A stretch of 64,000 nucleotides of DNA. Source: Liolophura sinensis. Its lineage: Eukaryota > Mollusca > Polyplacophora > Chitonida > Chitonidae. Below, piece by piece: positions 13,501 through 28,500 of the stretch; the first letter of the stretch is position 1, and every line of letters begins with the position of its first letter. The position numbers were made by a program, and so were the translations under genes. The notes under the pieces were generated by a model. It was not told the origin of the DNA. It did not search any database and worked only from the letters and a program-made list of their open reading frames with translations. The DNA lies in assembly GCF_032854445.1 (NCBI RefSeq), contig NC_088303.1:1247501-1311500 (forward strand), written 5' to 3'.

Positions 13501-16500
13501 TAAACAAAATACTGACACAGGGGTCTGGTATAGGTAAACAAAATACTGAAATAGGGGTCTGGTATAGATAAACAAAATACTGAAATAGGGGTCTGGTATA
13601 GGTAAACAAAATACTGAAATAAGGGTCTGGTATAGGTAAACAAAATACTGAAACGGGTTTGGTATAGGTAAACAAAATACTGAAATAGGGGTCTGGTATA
13701 GGTAAACAAAATAATGAAATTGGATTCTGGTATAGGTAAACAAAATACTGAAATTGGGGTCTGGTGTAGGTAAACAAAATACTGAAATTGGAGTCTAGTA
13801 TAGACAAACAAAATACTGAAATAGGGGTCTGGTATAGGTAAACAAAATACTGAAATTGGTGTCTGGTACAGGTAAACAAAATACTGAAATAGAGGTGTGG
13901 TATATACAAACAAAATACTGAAATAGGGGTCTGGTAAAGGTAAACAAAATACTGAAATAGAGGTCTGGTATAGGTAAACAAAATACTGAAATTGGGGTCT
14001 GGTATAGGTAAACAAAGTACTCAAATTGGGGTCTTGTGTAGGTAAACAAAATAATGAAATTGGGGTCTGGTATAGGTAAAAATACTGAAATTGGGGTCTG
14101 GTGTAGGTACACAAAATACTGAAATTGGGGTCTTGTATAGGTAAACAAAATACTGAAATTGGGTCCTGGTATAGGTAAACAAAATACTGAAATAGGGGTC
14201 TGGTATAGGTAAACAAAATACTAAAATAGAGGCCTGTTATAGACAAAAAAAATTATGAAATAGAGGCCTGGTATAGACAAACAAAATACTGCAATAGGGT
14301 TCTGGTAATGGTAAACAAAATACTGAAATAGGGGTTTGGTATAGGTAAACAAAATACTGAAATAGGGGTGTGGTATAGGTAAACAAAATACTGAAATAGG
14401 GGTCTGGTGGAGACAATACACTAAGTCAGTTAACTGGTAATAAGGTACGTCCTGCTGAGCTCAGTATACATGAATATTTAGCGATCTCTGTAAAAACATC
14501 TTTCCTGGGGTTTATATAGCGTGTTATTTATAATTTTAAAGCCGAAAACAGGTTTTTCAGCCCAAATATTTTTGAATAATTCCAACACAAAATAAAACTG
14601 TAATAGCTTTAGCAATTTTACTATTTTTAGGGACAAAATGTTACAAAATGTCTGCCATGATACTGTCACAGGAACAAGATGTTTAGACAAAAATAAAAGG
14701 TTAAAGAAGTCCACAGGTATCCACTAACTCACCACTGCCTGGCATTGTACTTGTCTGTGAAGTGTCTCACGCTGGCTAGGGATGCTAAGTCCACTTCCAT
14801 CACTTCCATCTCAGCAGTCGGATACTCCGCTAAAATCTTACTTCTTGCCATATCCGCAGACTGAGTGTTCCGACATGCCAGTGTCACATGGCAGCCATGA
14901 GAAGCCAAGGATCGGGTTGTTTCATATCCTGCAGTGTGAAATTCAGAAGAGATAAAAGCCAAAATGTCTCATGAAAGGGCTGATCTCAACTATTAATAAC
15001 ATTAACATTAAGTAACATTAATAATTAGCCCTGCAAATCAAAACACACTGTGAACTGGAGAACCTGACTTGTCATGAAGTACAACCAAAAGTACACTGTG
15101 AAATGTAGAGCCTGGCTTGTTATCAAGTACAATCAAATAAACACTATGATCTGTACAGTCTGAACTGTGGAGCCTGACATGTCGCAAAGTGCTTTAAAAC
15201 AACACTGTGAACTGTGGAGCCTGACATGTCGCAAAGTGCTTTAAAACAACACTGTGAACTGTAGAGCCTGACATGTCGCAAAGTGCTTTAGAACAACACT
15301 GTGAACTATAGAGCCTGACATGTCGCAATGTGCTTTAAAACAACACTGTGAACTGTAGAGCCTGACATGTCGCAAAGTGCTTTAAAACAACACTGTGAAC
15401 TATAGAGCCTGACACGTTCTAAAGTGCAATCAAAACAACACTGTGAGCTGTGGAGCCTGACATGTCGCAAAGTGCAATCAAAATAACACTGTGAACAGTA
15501 GAGCCTGACATATCGTAAAGTGCATCAAAACAACACTGTGAACAGTAGAGCCTGACATGTCGTAAAGTGCATCAAAACAACGTGAACTGTAGAGCCTGTC
15601 ATGTCGTAAAGTGTAATCAAAACAACACTGTGAAAGGCGGAGCCTGACATATTGTAAAGTGCAATCAAAACAACAATGTGAACTGTAGAGCCTGACATTT
15701 CACAGAGTGCAATCTAAACAACACTGTGAACTGTGGAGCCTGACATGTCGCAAAGTGCAATCTAAACAACACTGTGAACAGCGGAGCCTGACATGTCGTA
15801 AAATGCATCAAAACAATACTGTGAACTGTAGAGCCTGACACGTCGCAAAGTGCTTTAAAACAACACTGTGAACTGTGGAGCCTGACATGTCGCAAAGTGC
15901 TTTAAAACAACACTGTGAACTGTAGAGCCTGACATGTCGCAAAGTGCTTTAAAACAACACTGTGAACTGTAGAGCCTGACACGTTCTAAAGTGCAATCAA
16001 AACAACACTGTGAAAGGCGGAGCCTGACATGTCGCAAAGTGCTTTAAAACAACACTGTGAACTGTAGAGCCTGACATGTCGCAAAGTGCTTTAAAACAAC
16101 ACTGTGAACTGTAGAGCCTGACACGTTCTAAAGTGCAATCAAAACAACACTGTGAGCTGTGGAGCCTGACATGTCGCAAAGTGCAATCAAAATAACACTG
16201 TGAACAGTAGAGCCTGACATGTCGCAAAGTGCAATCAAAATAACACTGTGAACAGTAGAGCCTGACATGTCGTAAAGTGCATCAAAACAACGTGAACTGT
16301 AGAGCCTGTCATGTCGTAAAGTGCAATCTAAACAACACTGTGAAAGGCGGAGCCTGACATATCGTGAAGTGCAATCAAAACAACAATGTGAACTGTAGAG
16401 CCTGACATTTCACAGAGTGCAATCTAAACAACACTGTGAACTGTGGAGCCTGACATGTCGCAAAGTGCAATCTAAACAACACTGTGAACCGTGGAGCCTG

Positions 16501-19500
16501 TCATGTCATAAAGTGCAATCTAAACAACAATGTGAACTGTAGAGCCTCATATGTCACACAGTACAATCAAAACAACAATGTGAACTGTGGAGCCAGACAT
16601 GTCGTAAAGTGCAATCAAAATAACACTGTGAACTGTGGAGCCTGACATGTTGTAAAGTGCAATTAAAACAACACTGTGAACTGTGGAGCCTGACATGTCG
16701 CAAAGTGCAATCAAAACAACACTGTGAACTGTGGAGCCTGACATGTCGCAAAGTGCAATCAAAACAACACTGTGAACTGTACAGCCTGACATGTCGCAAA
16801 GTGCAATCAAAACAACACTGTGAACTGTAGAGCCTGACATGTCGTAAAATGCATCAAAACAATACTGTGAACTGTGGAGCCTGACATATCGTAAAGTGCA
16901 TCAAAACAACACTGTGAACTGTAGAGCCTGATATGTCGCAAAGTGCAATCAAAACAACACTGTGAACTGCAGAGCCTGACATATTGCAAAGTGCAATCAA
17001 AACAACACTGTGAACAGCGGAGCCTGACATGTCGTGAAGTGCAATCAAAACAACACTGTGAACTGTGGAGCCTGACATGTCGTAAAGTGCAATCTAAACA
17101 ACAATGTGAACTGTAGAGCCTCATATGTCACACAGTACAATCAAAACAACACTGTGAACTGTGGAGCCTGACATGTCGTCAAGTGCAATCAAAATAACAC
17201 TGTCAACTGTGGAGCCTGACATGTCGTAAAGTGCATCAAAACAACACTGTGAACTGTATAGCCTGACATGTCGTAAAGTGCATGAAAACAACAATGTGAA
17301 CTGTAGAGCCTGACATATCGTAAAGTGCATCAAAACAACACAGTGAACTGTGGAGCCTGACATGTCGTGAAGTGCAATCAAAACAACACTGTGAACTGTG
17401 GAGCCTGACATGTCGTGAAGTGCAATCAAAACAACACTGTGAACTGTGGAGCCTGACATGTTGTAAAGTGCATCAAAACAACACTGTGAACCGTGGAGCC
17501 TGACATGTCATAAAGTGCAATCTAAACAACAATGTGAACTGTAGAGCCTCATATGTCACACAGTACAATCAAAACAACACTGTGAACTGTGGAGCCAGAC
17601 ATGTCGTAAAGTGCAATCAAAATAACACTGTGAACTGTGGAGCCTGACATGTCATCAAATGCAATCAAAACAACACTGTGAACTGTAGAGCCTGACATAT
17701 CGTAAAGTGCAATCTAAACAACACAGTGAACTGTAGAGCCTGACATGTCGCAAAGTGCAATCTAAACAACACTGTGAACTGTAGAGCCTGACATGTCGCA
17801 AAGTGCAATCAAAACAACAATGTGAACTGTAGAGCCTGACATGTTGTAAAGTGCATCAAAACAACACTGTGAACTGTGGAGCCTGACATGTTGTAAAGTG
17901 CAATTAAAACAACACTGTGAACTGTGGAGCCTGACATGTCGCAAAGTGCAATCAAAACAACACTGTGAACTGTGGAGCCTGACATGTCGTAAAGTGCATG
18001 AAAACAACACTGTGAACTGTACAGCCTGACATGTTGCAAACTGCAATCAAAACAACACTGTGAACTGTAGAGCCTGACATGTCGCAAAGTGCAATCTAAA
18101 CAACAAGGTGAACTGTGGAGCCCGACATGTCGCAAAGTGCAATCTATACAACAATGTGAACTGTACAGCCTGACATGTCATAAAGAGCAATCTAAACAAC
18201 ACAGTGAACTGCAGAGTCTGTCATGTCGTGAAGTGCAATCAAAACAACACTGTCAACTGTAGAGCCTGACATGTCGCAAAGTGCAATCTAAACAACAAGG
18301 TGAACTGTGGAGCCTGACATGTCGCAAAGTGCAATCAAAACAACACTGTGAACTGTAGAGCCTGACATGTCGCAAAGTGCAATCAAAACAACACTGTGAA
18401 CTGTAAAGCCTGACATGTCACAAAGTGCAATCAAAACAACACTGTGAACTGTGGAGCCTGACATGTTGCAAAGTGCAATAAAAACAACATGATGTTAACA
18501 AGCAACTGAAACTGAGAGATCAAGTTACTGCGTGGCCTTTCCACACCTAACTTTGCCATACCATAAACTGTGCATGCTGTACACCACAGAACAATCATAC
18601 CTGCACATCTAACAAAAAGCAATCATGGCAAAGTTCATCTGATTACTGTTTAACCCTACACTGGTACTTAAAGTGAACTTAAAGTCAACTACTAAAGCTG
18701 AAGTAATTAATAAAATACTTTTCCAGAAATGTTCTAAAAATTATAAAAATTCTCCACTACTTATGAACAAAATAACTAGTAAACAATCCTCAGTAGCCAC
18801 TGGCATTTGGCAATGTTATAACTTATAGCAATCTAGTGACGTCAGAAAACCTAGGAGCACTCTCGTACCAACTGCAATAAACAATGTGACAATGAGAACA
18901 TACAAGCAAAAACACCTGATATCCAACTGGAGTATCAACTCTGTTCCGTGTTCAGGGCCGATATTACTTTCAGTTTGGCGCTCGGGCAGGGCGATGTTCG
19001 TGTACACAAGTGTCATGTATTACCAGACCTGCTCATCATCACTCTACATGGGTGTAAGCATTTCGACTAGCTGGCTATACCAACTGCAGGGAATTTACCG
19101 AACATAGCTGGACCTAATGACTGATAACAGACTCTTTCATTCAGATTTTGTGAGGATATTTATCTGTTATAATTGTGTATCATTTTTTCTAAGGATATAT
19201 AGCAGCAGACTTTCAGAATATTTGGGTAATTTTGCACACAACCAACACTTGGTATGGGTGATGAAAACCAGGCTACCCAGAATAACCCACTGGCCTTTGG
19301 CACCATGAGCTGTGATGAAGTCCTAATGGCCCTGCATGTACATGTACACATCACTTAATTTGAAAGCTGTCTCTTCAAAGCAAGAACAATGAACACAAGC
19401 AAAAAAAATTGTTTCTGTATGATGCTTCAAAACTCACCAGACTGGGTTTAATACACTCCAAAATTTGTCTACAATTTAGGAAAGCAACTCAAGATTAAAC

Positions 19501-22500
19501 ACTTATTCTTTAACCTTATATTCAGGACAGATAATTTAATGAATTTAGTGAAAATGACGACAGGAAGATTTAAAGTAGCACAATAACACTCATGCAGGGT
19601 ATCAATGAGACAAATTTGTTTGCCCTGCGTTTAAATGTGTGCAATTTTGCTCAAATGCTTAAGAATAAACAGGCTTACATATTGTTGAGTAAACAGTGCA
19701 TGGTACTGTCAATATATCCTGATTTTTAATCAGCACATGTTAAATATCGAACACATTAAACTGTTAACATGGTGTTGTTGTAAGAGATAGCTTCCTATAC
19801 TGATAAATTAATCCTTCATGGCTTTGGACACACGGATGAATTTTAATTACCAAGTTAGGATAACTTCCTATCTGCATGTTTAGCTGATTTTCGGAATCGC
19901 TGTGTGTTTTTACCCTAACTTCTGTAGAAGGTGCCATGTTATTAGTAGGCCTACATCCTTAATGGGATGGCCATGTTCTCAGTATTCTGGGCCATGGCTC
20001 ATCGGTAATGATGGTAGGATAATATAGCTCAAGATCACAAATCTCCTGAGTATTCTGGGACTTGGCTTGCAGGTAATAATGGTAGGATCACAAATCTACT
20101 GAGTATTCTGGGCCAGGGCTCGCAGGTAAGGATGGTAGGATCACAAATCTACTGAGTATTCTGGGCCACGGCTCGCAGATAATGATGGTAAGATCACAAA
20201 TGTACAGAGTATTCTGGGCCACGGCTCGCAGGTAATGATGGTAAGATCACAAATGTACAGAGAATTCTGGGCCACGGCTCGCAGATAACGATGGTAGGAT
20301 CACAAATGTACTGAGTATTCTGGGCCATGGCTCGCAGATAACGATGGTAGGATAACAAATCTACTGAGTATTCTGGGCCATGGCTCGCAGGTAACGATGG
20401 TAGGATCACAAATGTACAGAGAACTCTGGGCCACGGCTCGCAGGTAATGATGGTAGGATCACAAATGTACTGAGTATTCTGGGCCACGGCTCGCAGGTAA
20501 CGATGGTAGGATCACAAATGTACTGAGTATTCTGGGCCATGGCTCGCAGGTAATGATGGTAGGACCACAAATGTACAGAGTATTCTGGGCCACGGCTCGC
20601 AGGTAACGATGGTAAGATCACAAATGTACAGAGTATTCTGGGCCATGGCTCGCAGATAACGATGGTAGGATAACAAATCTACTGAGTATTCTGGGCCACG
20701 GCTCGCAGGTAACGATGGTAGGACCACAAATGTACAGAGAATTCTGGGCCACGGCCCGCAGGTAACGATGGTAGGATCACAAATGTACTGAGTATTCTGG
20801 GCCACGGCTCGCAGGTAACGATGGTAGGACCACAAATGTACTGAGTATTCTGGGCCAGGGCTCGCAGATAACGATGGTGGGATCACAAATGTACTGAGTA
20901 TTCTGGGCCACGGCTCGCAGGTAACGATGGTAGGACCACAAATGTACAGAGTATTCTGGGCCACGGCTCGCAGGTAACGATGGTAGGATAACAAATGTAC
21001 TGAGTATTCTGGGCCACGGCTCGCAGGTAACGATGGTAGGATCACAAATGTACAGAGTATTCTGGGCCACGGCTCGCAGGTAATGATGGTAAGATCACAA
21101 ATGTACAGAGAATTCTGGGCCACGGCTCGCAGATAACGATGGTAGGATCACAAATGTACTGAGTATTCTGGGCCACGGCTCGCAGATAACGATGGTAGGA
21201 TAACAAATCTACTGAGTATTCTGGGCCATGGCTCGCAGGTAACGATGGTAGGATCACAAATGTACAGAGAACTCTGGGCCACGGCTCGCAGGTAACGATG
21301 GTAGGATCACAAATGTACTGAGTATTCTGGGCCACGGCTCGCAGGTAACGATGGTAGGATAACAAATGTACTGAGTATTCTGGGCCACGGCTCGCAGGTA
21401 ACGATGGTAGGATAACAAATGTACTGAGTATTCTGGGCCACGGCTCGCAGGTAACGATGGTAGGATCACAAATGTACAGAGTATTCTGGGCCAGGGCTCG
21501 CAGATAACGATGGTAGGATCACAAATGTACTGAGTATTCTGGGCCACGGCTCGCAGGTAACGATGGTAGGACCACAAATGTACAGAGTATTCTGGGCCAC
21601 GGCTCGCAGGTAACGATGGTAGGATAACAAATGTACAGAGTATTCTGGGCCACGGCTCGCAGGTAACGATGGTAGGATCACAAATGTACTGAGTATTCTG
21701 GGCCACGGCTCGCAGGTAACGATGGTAAGATCACAAATGTACAGAGTATTCTGGGCCATGGCTCGCAGGTAACGATGGTAGGATCACAAATGTACAGAGT
21801 ATTCTGGACCACGGCCCGCAGGTAACGATGGTAGGATCACTGGTGAGAGGCTTCAATCAAGTATAACCTAATGTATTAACAGAAAAATTGCTAAAGGAGC
21901 TACACAAACATCAGCCATTGCACATTTTGCAACACCCAGCTATTAAATTTAAGAAATTAAAGCCACACAACTGACCTATGCCGGAGTTAGCACCAGTCAC
22001 AATGGCGTATTTCCCTGTGAGATCACGCCCCAGGAGTATTTGCATGGCAGACGTGTTCCCGTCAAACCTCTGTCTGAAGTCCATAGGTGAGTCCTTGACC
22101 TCCTCAGCAAAGGCTAGGCGAGGGTCTGTATAAGTGGTTTTCTCATTGATATGACTACAAGTATAAGGCAGCATAATTTACTGGTTGGTTTATTACTGAT
22201 TTTTTACAAATGGGGTGTTATATCTGATCAGGTTGAGGAATTATCTCTTTCCTCGTAAACCTGAGTTGTTAACACATTCTTGCGACACAGCACAGTGATC
22301 AATTGACAATGATGGTTTGATGTCATGATCAAAATATTCCGGGACATCCTATTTCAAACTCTTTTGTGAAGTAAGTTGTAGTTCGTCAAACACACTTTGT
22401 GAAAGTATATTTAAGCGTGGTCAACATAAAAACCCCAAAATACATTGTACGTGTACATGCATCCATAGCTCTATACAGCAGCTATGAGTGATTGAGTGAG

Positions 22501-25500
22501 TGAGTGAGTGCTAGGGCTTTAACATCGAGCTCAACAATTGTTCAGTCATATGATGAAGATGGAATCCTTAGGGTGTATGTAATGTACCTCCTTGTTGCAG
22601 GATGGATTTCCACCGCTCTTTCATTTAGTGCTACTTCAATGAGACGACTTACCGAAGGCAAGTAAGCCGCCCACCCGAGCCATTAAACTGATACAGGTCA
22701 ACCAGTTGCTGCACTATCCCCTTCAAGTTGAACGCCAAGCGATGAAGTTACAACTTCCTCTTTTAGGGTCTTGACTCGACCAGGGCTGATCCTGGATTTA
22801 CTGCTCCCGAAGCGGACGCCCTCCCAACTGTGTTATCCGGACCGGTAAAGCAGCTATGAAATGTGCTTTCAACATGCTTCTGACATAGTTAAGACACATA
22901 AACAAGACTTTATATAATTCTATAAAGTGAAACCTTTCTGCAGCTGTAGCAATAATATCAAACACTCCAGAAAAAGACAATGCCACACTATGTCATCACT
23001 GGCCATGAACTGTAGGGTGTGGTGTAGCATTGTCCTTTTGTGCATGTAAACATCTATACACCCACAGAAGGACAATGCTCCACCATAACATCACTGCCCA
23101 TGAACAGCAGGCTGTACATCTATACATCCACACAAGGACAATGCTACACCATAACATCACTGCCCATTACCTGCAGGCTGTACATCTACACATCCACAGA
23201 AGGACAATGCCACAACATAACATCACTGCCCATTAACTGCAGGCTGTACATTTATACATCCACAGAAGGACAATGCCACACCATAACATCATTGGCCATT
23301 AATTGCAGGCTATACATGTTTACATCCACAGAAGGACAATGCCACACCATAACATCACTGCCCATTAACTGCAGGCTGTACATCTACACATCCACAGAAG
23401 GACAATGCCACACCATAACATCACTAGTCATTAGCAGCAGGCTGTACATCTACACATCCACAGAAGGACAATGCCACACCATAACATCACTGCCCATTAA
23501 CTGCAGGCTGTACATCTACACATCCACAGAAGGACAATGCCACACCATAACACCACTGCCCATTAACTGCAGGCTGTACATCTACACATCCACAGAAGGA
23601 CAATGCCACACCATAACATCACTGGCCATTAACTGCAGGCTGTACATCTACACATCCACAGAAGGATAATGCCACACCATAACATCACTGCCCATTAACT
23701 GCAGGCTGTACATCTACACATCCACAGAAGGACAATGCCAAACCATAACATCACTGCCCATTAACAGCAGGCTGTACATCTACACATCCAAACAAGGACA
23801 ATGCCACACCATAACATCACTGCCCAATAACTGCAGGCTGTACATCTATACATCCACAAAAGGACAATGCCACAACATAACATCACTGCCCATTAACTGC
23901 AGGCTGCACATCCACAGGACAATGCCACACCATAACATCACTGCCCATTAACTGCAGGCTGTACATCTACACATCCACAGAAGGACAATGCCACACCATA
24001 ACATCACTGCCCATTAACTGCAGGCTGTACATCTACACATCCACAGAAGGACAATGCTACACCATAACATCACTGGCCATTAACTGCAGGCTGTGCATCT
24101 ATACATCCACAAAAGGACAATGCCACAACATAACATCACTGCCCATTAACTGCAGGCTGCACATCCACAGGACAATGCCACACCATAACATCACTGCCCA
24201 TTAACTGCAGGCTGTACATCTACACATCCACAGAAGGACAATGCCACACCATAACATCACTGCCCATTAACTGCAGGCTGTACATCTACACATCCACAGA
24301 AGGACAATGCCACACCATAACATCACTGCCCATTAACTACAGGCTGTACACCTATACATCCACAGAAGGACAATGCCACACCATAACATCCAAACAAACA
24401 ACTCCGTCTGCTGTGTATTCTCTTCAGGATCTGAGCATTCCAAACTACGTTTTATTTCTATTCTGATATACAATTATGAATTAAGACAGCCCTTCTGGGG
24501 AGGGAGGGGAGAAAATATCGAAAACAATTGCTCTCCTTTTCTTTAACATGTAATGGTCTAGGTTGTGTTGTTACGAACTTGGGCAAGCCCATGCCAATTG
24601 AAAGGGTGGAAGATAAATCATCCAATCAGAGCGAGGCATGTGACAGTTATTGACCAATAAATGCAGATTTTCTGCCAGCACCTCTCCATGTCAGTTCGAG
24701 CTCTAAATTTGAACATAACAGTTTTACGATGACAGAAGAATTATGATCTTATGATCAAACTAATAAAAAACGGTCAGAAGCGAATGATTACTTTCGTGGA
24801 GAATCTTGTAGAATCCGTTGAAGTTTAAATGGAAGGTGCTTCCTAAATTGACAGCGTTGACGAGAATTTGATGACCATGTGGAGCCCATTTTAGAAAACT
24901 CAGGCCTACAACTTTTTCAACTCGAGTAACTCTGTGTCTGGGTGAAGGTATGGAGCCAGGCGCGCTGACACAAGTCACAGATGCATCCGCTTACTGCCAG
25001 GAAACAACCGTTGAGTGTAAAAGACTGAAAGAACGGCATTGTTCTTCAGCCATCATTTACTACAAGCTGTTCACTTCCATTGCTTCCTTGTAATGCCAGC
25101 AATCTTCCCCTTTTGGAGGAATTACAAGTACGAGAAAAACAAACACATCGTTGCCCCTGTGGCAAATATCCAGATATACCTAGATGGTTGTTGTTTGATG
25201 CCAACTCTTTATATCTCACACACGGTATAAGTGCCTTTTGACCAATTGATGTCCGTGATGGTAAATATTTCACCTTTAAACTTAACTGCCAGACCAGGTA
25301 TATGAACCGTCTCAGCGTCCATGACGAAGATGGCAACTGTGCATAGACTGTCAATTTGAGCACACTTCGCTCACCACTGCTTTTAGTGTTGAAGTGTTTG
25401 GAGGCATGTTAGAATCTTAATTAAAAGACCAGCCAGTAGAGGTCACTGTAGTAATATCAAACACATTTTTTTTTTCATTCATATTATCATCAGATCTCCT

Positions 25501-28500
25501 TTTATCTCCATAATTACAGTGCCACCTCACTGCACCATCATTGTCACAGCACAAGCACCTGTTATGTCACACCCAACTTTGGTGAAACAAAATCCATTGC
25601 AAATGACCCCAAACTTTGCCTCAATAAGTGTGTTTTTAGATGCAAATAAATGTCATGAAGTATAATTTAATAATTTTTCCAGTAGGATATCGCCTTACCT
25701 TGTACACAAAGCCAAAAACACCTTTCTAGGGTCAATAAAACGCAGGCAAAATTTGCCACCAATAAGTAGGCATGTGGAAAACTTAAGGCTGTGTTAAAGT
25801 TCACCATAAATCAGCTAATTTTTGTCACTCACTCATTTTCTTTTGGGATTTGCATACATTGTACTGTACATGTATAAATGTGACTAGCCACATTTCACGT
25901 GATTCAGTTAACATCAAACCATGGCTGTCTCCTTGTACCAGACTGGTCTCCATGACAACAAGCTTATCCCAATCCACTCAAAGCCCACACCAAAGCCAGC
26001 AATGGTATCCAAATATAATGTCTCACCCATCAGGTAATCTACTGAGTTACTTCCCTTCATTCACCATACACACGTGTTACTGTTGTAAGTTTCTGCAGCA
26101 AAAGCAGTAACATGAGCCTCAACTAAATTCCACTGTGTTTGTGCATATAGTATGACTTCAGCGAGCTGCTTTCCATCAAAACAACTCATTTTCTGAATTC
26201 ATGCTTTCCACTTAACCTGTGAAAATTACACATATAAACCCAGTATAGGTATAAACTTGTTAAATAATACAAACTTCTTCCCTGAAGTAAAAAGTAAAAC
26301 TACTTACTCAACATAAAACACATGTCCATCATCTGTTACTTTTCTCTGCCAGCCATACGGTAACTCTGTGACAACAGCAGCAACAGAAAAAAGGATATGA
26401 TATTTCACCAAAACTTCACCTTTGTTAAGTGACATATTTCACCAAAACTTCAGCTTTGTTAAGTGACACATTTCACCAAAACTTTAGCTTTGTTAAGTGA
26501 CCTATTTCACCCAAACTTCAGCTTTGTTAAGTGACACATTTCACCAAAACTTTAGCTTTGTTAAGTGACATATTTCACCCAAACTTCAGCTTTGTTAAGT
26601 GACATATTTAGCTCGATTCTAAATGATCCATTCACCTCATTGGGCCATTTAAGGGGTTATCTAGAGTTTGATTAATTTCCTATCAGAAAAACTTAATTGT
26701 AGGCATCAAACCTGTCCTTTTAATCAAGGCCTTGGCACTGTATGTGCTTGTGAAGAGTGTGCATATTTACAGGCCAAATTTGTTAGACTCCATACTCATG
26801 AATTTTGGTAGAATGCACTATACATGTATTAAAGTAAATGAAAGCTAAAATATGAAGTAAGGTTCACTATAAAGACAACTGAAAACTATGTGTAAAAATA
26901 CTTCAATTTATTTCTTCAGCTTTTTTTAAGTGTGCTGTAAGGATTTCAAATATTTGAATGGTATGGTGAACTTTAGGAGCGATACTGACAATGCATCTAA
27001 GATTTATTTATTTATTTGATTGGTGTTTTACGCCGTACTCAAGCATATTTCACTTATACAACGGCAGCCAGCATTATGGTGGGTGGAATGCATCTAAGTG
27101 CTCTGACGTCACATCCCCTTGTTTTCCTCTTATAATTTTTTCTACTTTGATTTTTAGAGGTCTTTTCCTTAACACACTTTGGATTGTGAAGTATTGGCAT
27201 GAAAAATTTACCTTACAAGGTACAAGCTTACATGTACATACATATCTGTATGACACAATATAATAATATCTGTTTGTGGAGACTCTGTATGGAATGAAGT
27301 AGAAAAATCCTGTATTTCAGGGCATTATTTACAGCCCTAGATTGTAATTCTGGAAAACTGTTGGGCATCAAAGATTATCAAGCCGTATTAAAAGCAGCAA
27401 ACTGAACACAAATATTACAACAAATGTTTCTTTATTCGTGTTATGCACTATCACCATGTCACCTTTGGGATGGGAACCTTCCACACTATTCTAGACACAG
27501 CCCTGTGTTTTGTCCAGCTAACTGTTTCACAATGATATAAACAGCATGATATATCAGTACTTAACTTCCTGTTATTTTAATCAAATGACAGGTTAATGCC
27601 CTCAGTAAAGCTTACCTTCATAGATACAGTATGTGCAGCACTTGGCAAGGAATCATTAGAAGATGAAACCAGAACTTAATATTTAATTTACAATTCCAAA
27701 CAAATGATGCAGTGGTATGTTTGACCGAGCACTCCTGACCGAGCACCTGAGCTCTGTATGAATGAATGAACATCCAGCCATCTGCTATACTGCCTACCAC
27801 CGTCATACCAGTACGATAAACATTACCTGAGCTCTGTATGAATGAATGAACATCCAGCCATCTGCTATACTGCCTACCACCGTCATACCAGTACGATAAA
27901 CATTACCTGAGCTCTGTATGAATGAATGAACATCCAGCCATCTGCTATACTGCCTACCACCGTCATACCAGTACGATAAACATTACCTGAGCTCTGTATG
28001 AATGAATGAACATCCAGCCATCTGCTATACTGCCTACCACCGTCATACCAGTACGATAAACATTACCTGAGCTCTGTATGAATGAATGAACATCCAGCCA
28101 TCTGCTATACTGCCTACCACCGTCATACCAGTACGATAAACATTACCTGAGCTCTGTATGAGTATGTACCCTAGTTCTTCTTCCTTTCTGCATGCCAGTA
28201 ATTTATGTTTATCTAAGTTTATCAACATCTGGGCTTTACAAAAATAATTTAACTCTGAGCTTCAGTCCAGGCAGAAAATTGAAAATATTAAAATATGCTT
28301 AAAACAACTGTGAAAAGACTGAAGAAATACTGCATACTTTAACTTAATTGGCCCTTAGTGAGACTCTCCCAGGATTATAAACTTGTGATTGTTCCAATTT
28401 TCTTGTATTACTGCCAGTATTCTCACCTCCTTTGACAACCTTCTTCTTCCCAGTGGTAGGATGCACCCACTGTGTTGTCTGTTTAGCATGGCTGTAATAA

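Noticed and set aside
13143-14246. A 367-codon minus-strand frame as a separate gene
   Set aside because: It is the 34-bp array plus WWOX exon 6 read through the splice acceptor. All three frames of the array are open for long stretches. Only the exon 6 part is conserved.
20194-21759. Several 70-200 codon frames in the 53-bp array
   Set aside because: Different frames of the same array translate the same unit in rotation; none has an exon structure or a family match.
20000-21840. CRISPR array
   Set aside because: The units are contiguous, with no unique spacers between repeats, and the host is a eukaryote. This applies to every array in the window.
23040-23669. A 209-codon plus-strand frame
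   Set aside because: The 66-bp period is divisible by three, so the frame is a translated minisatellite antisense to WWOX.
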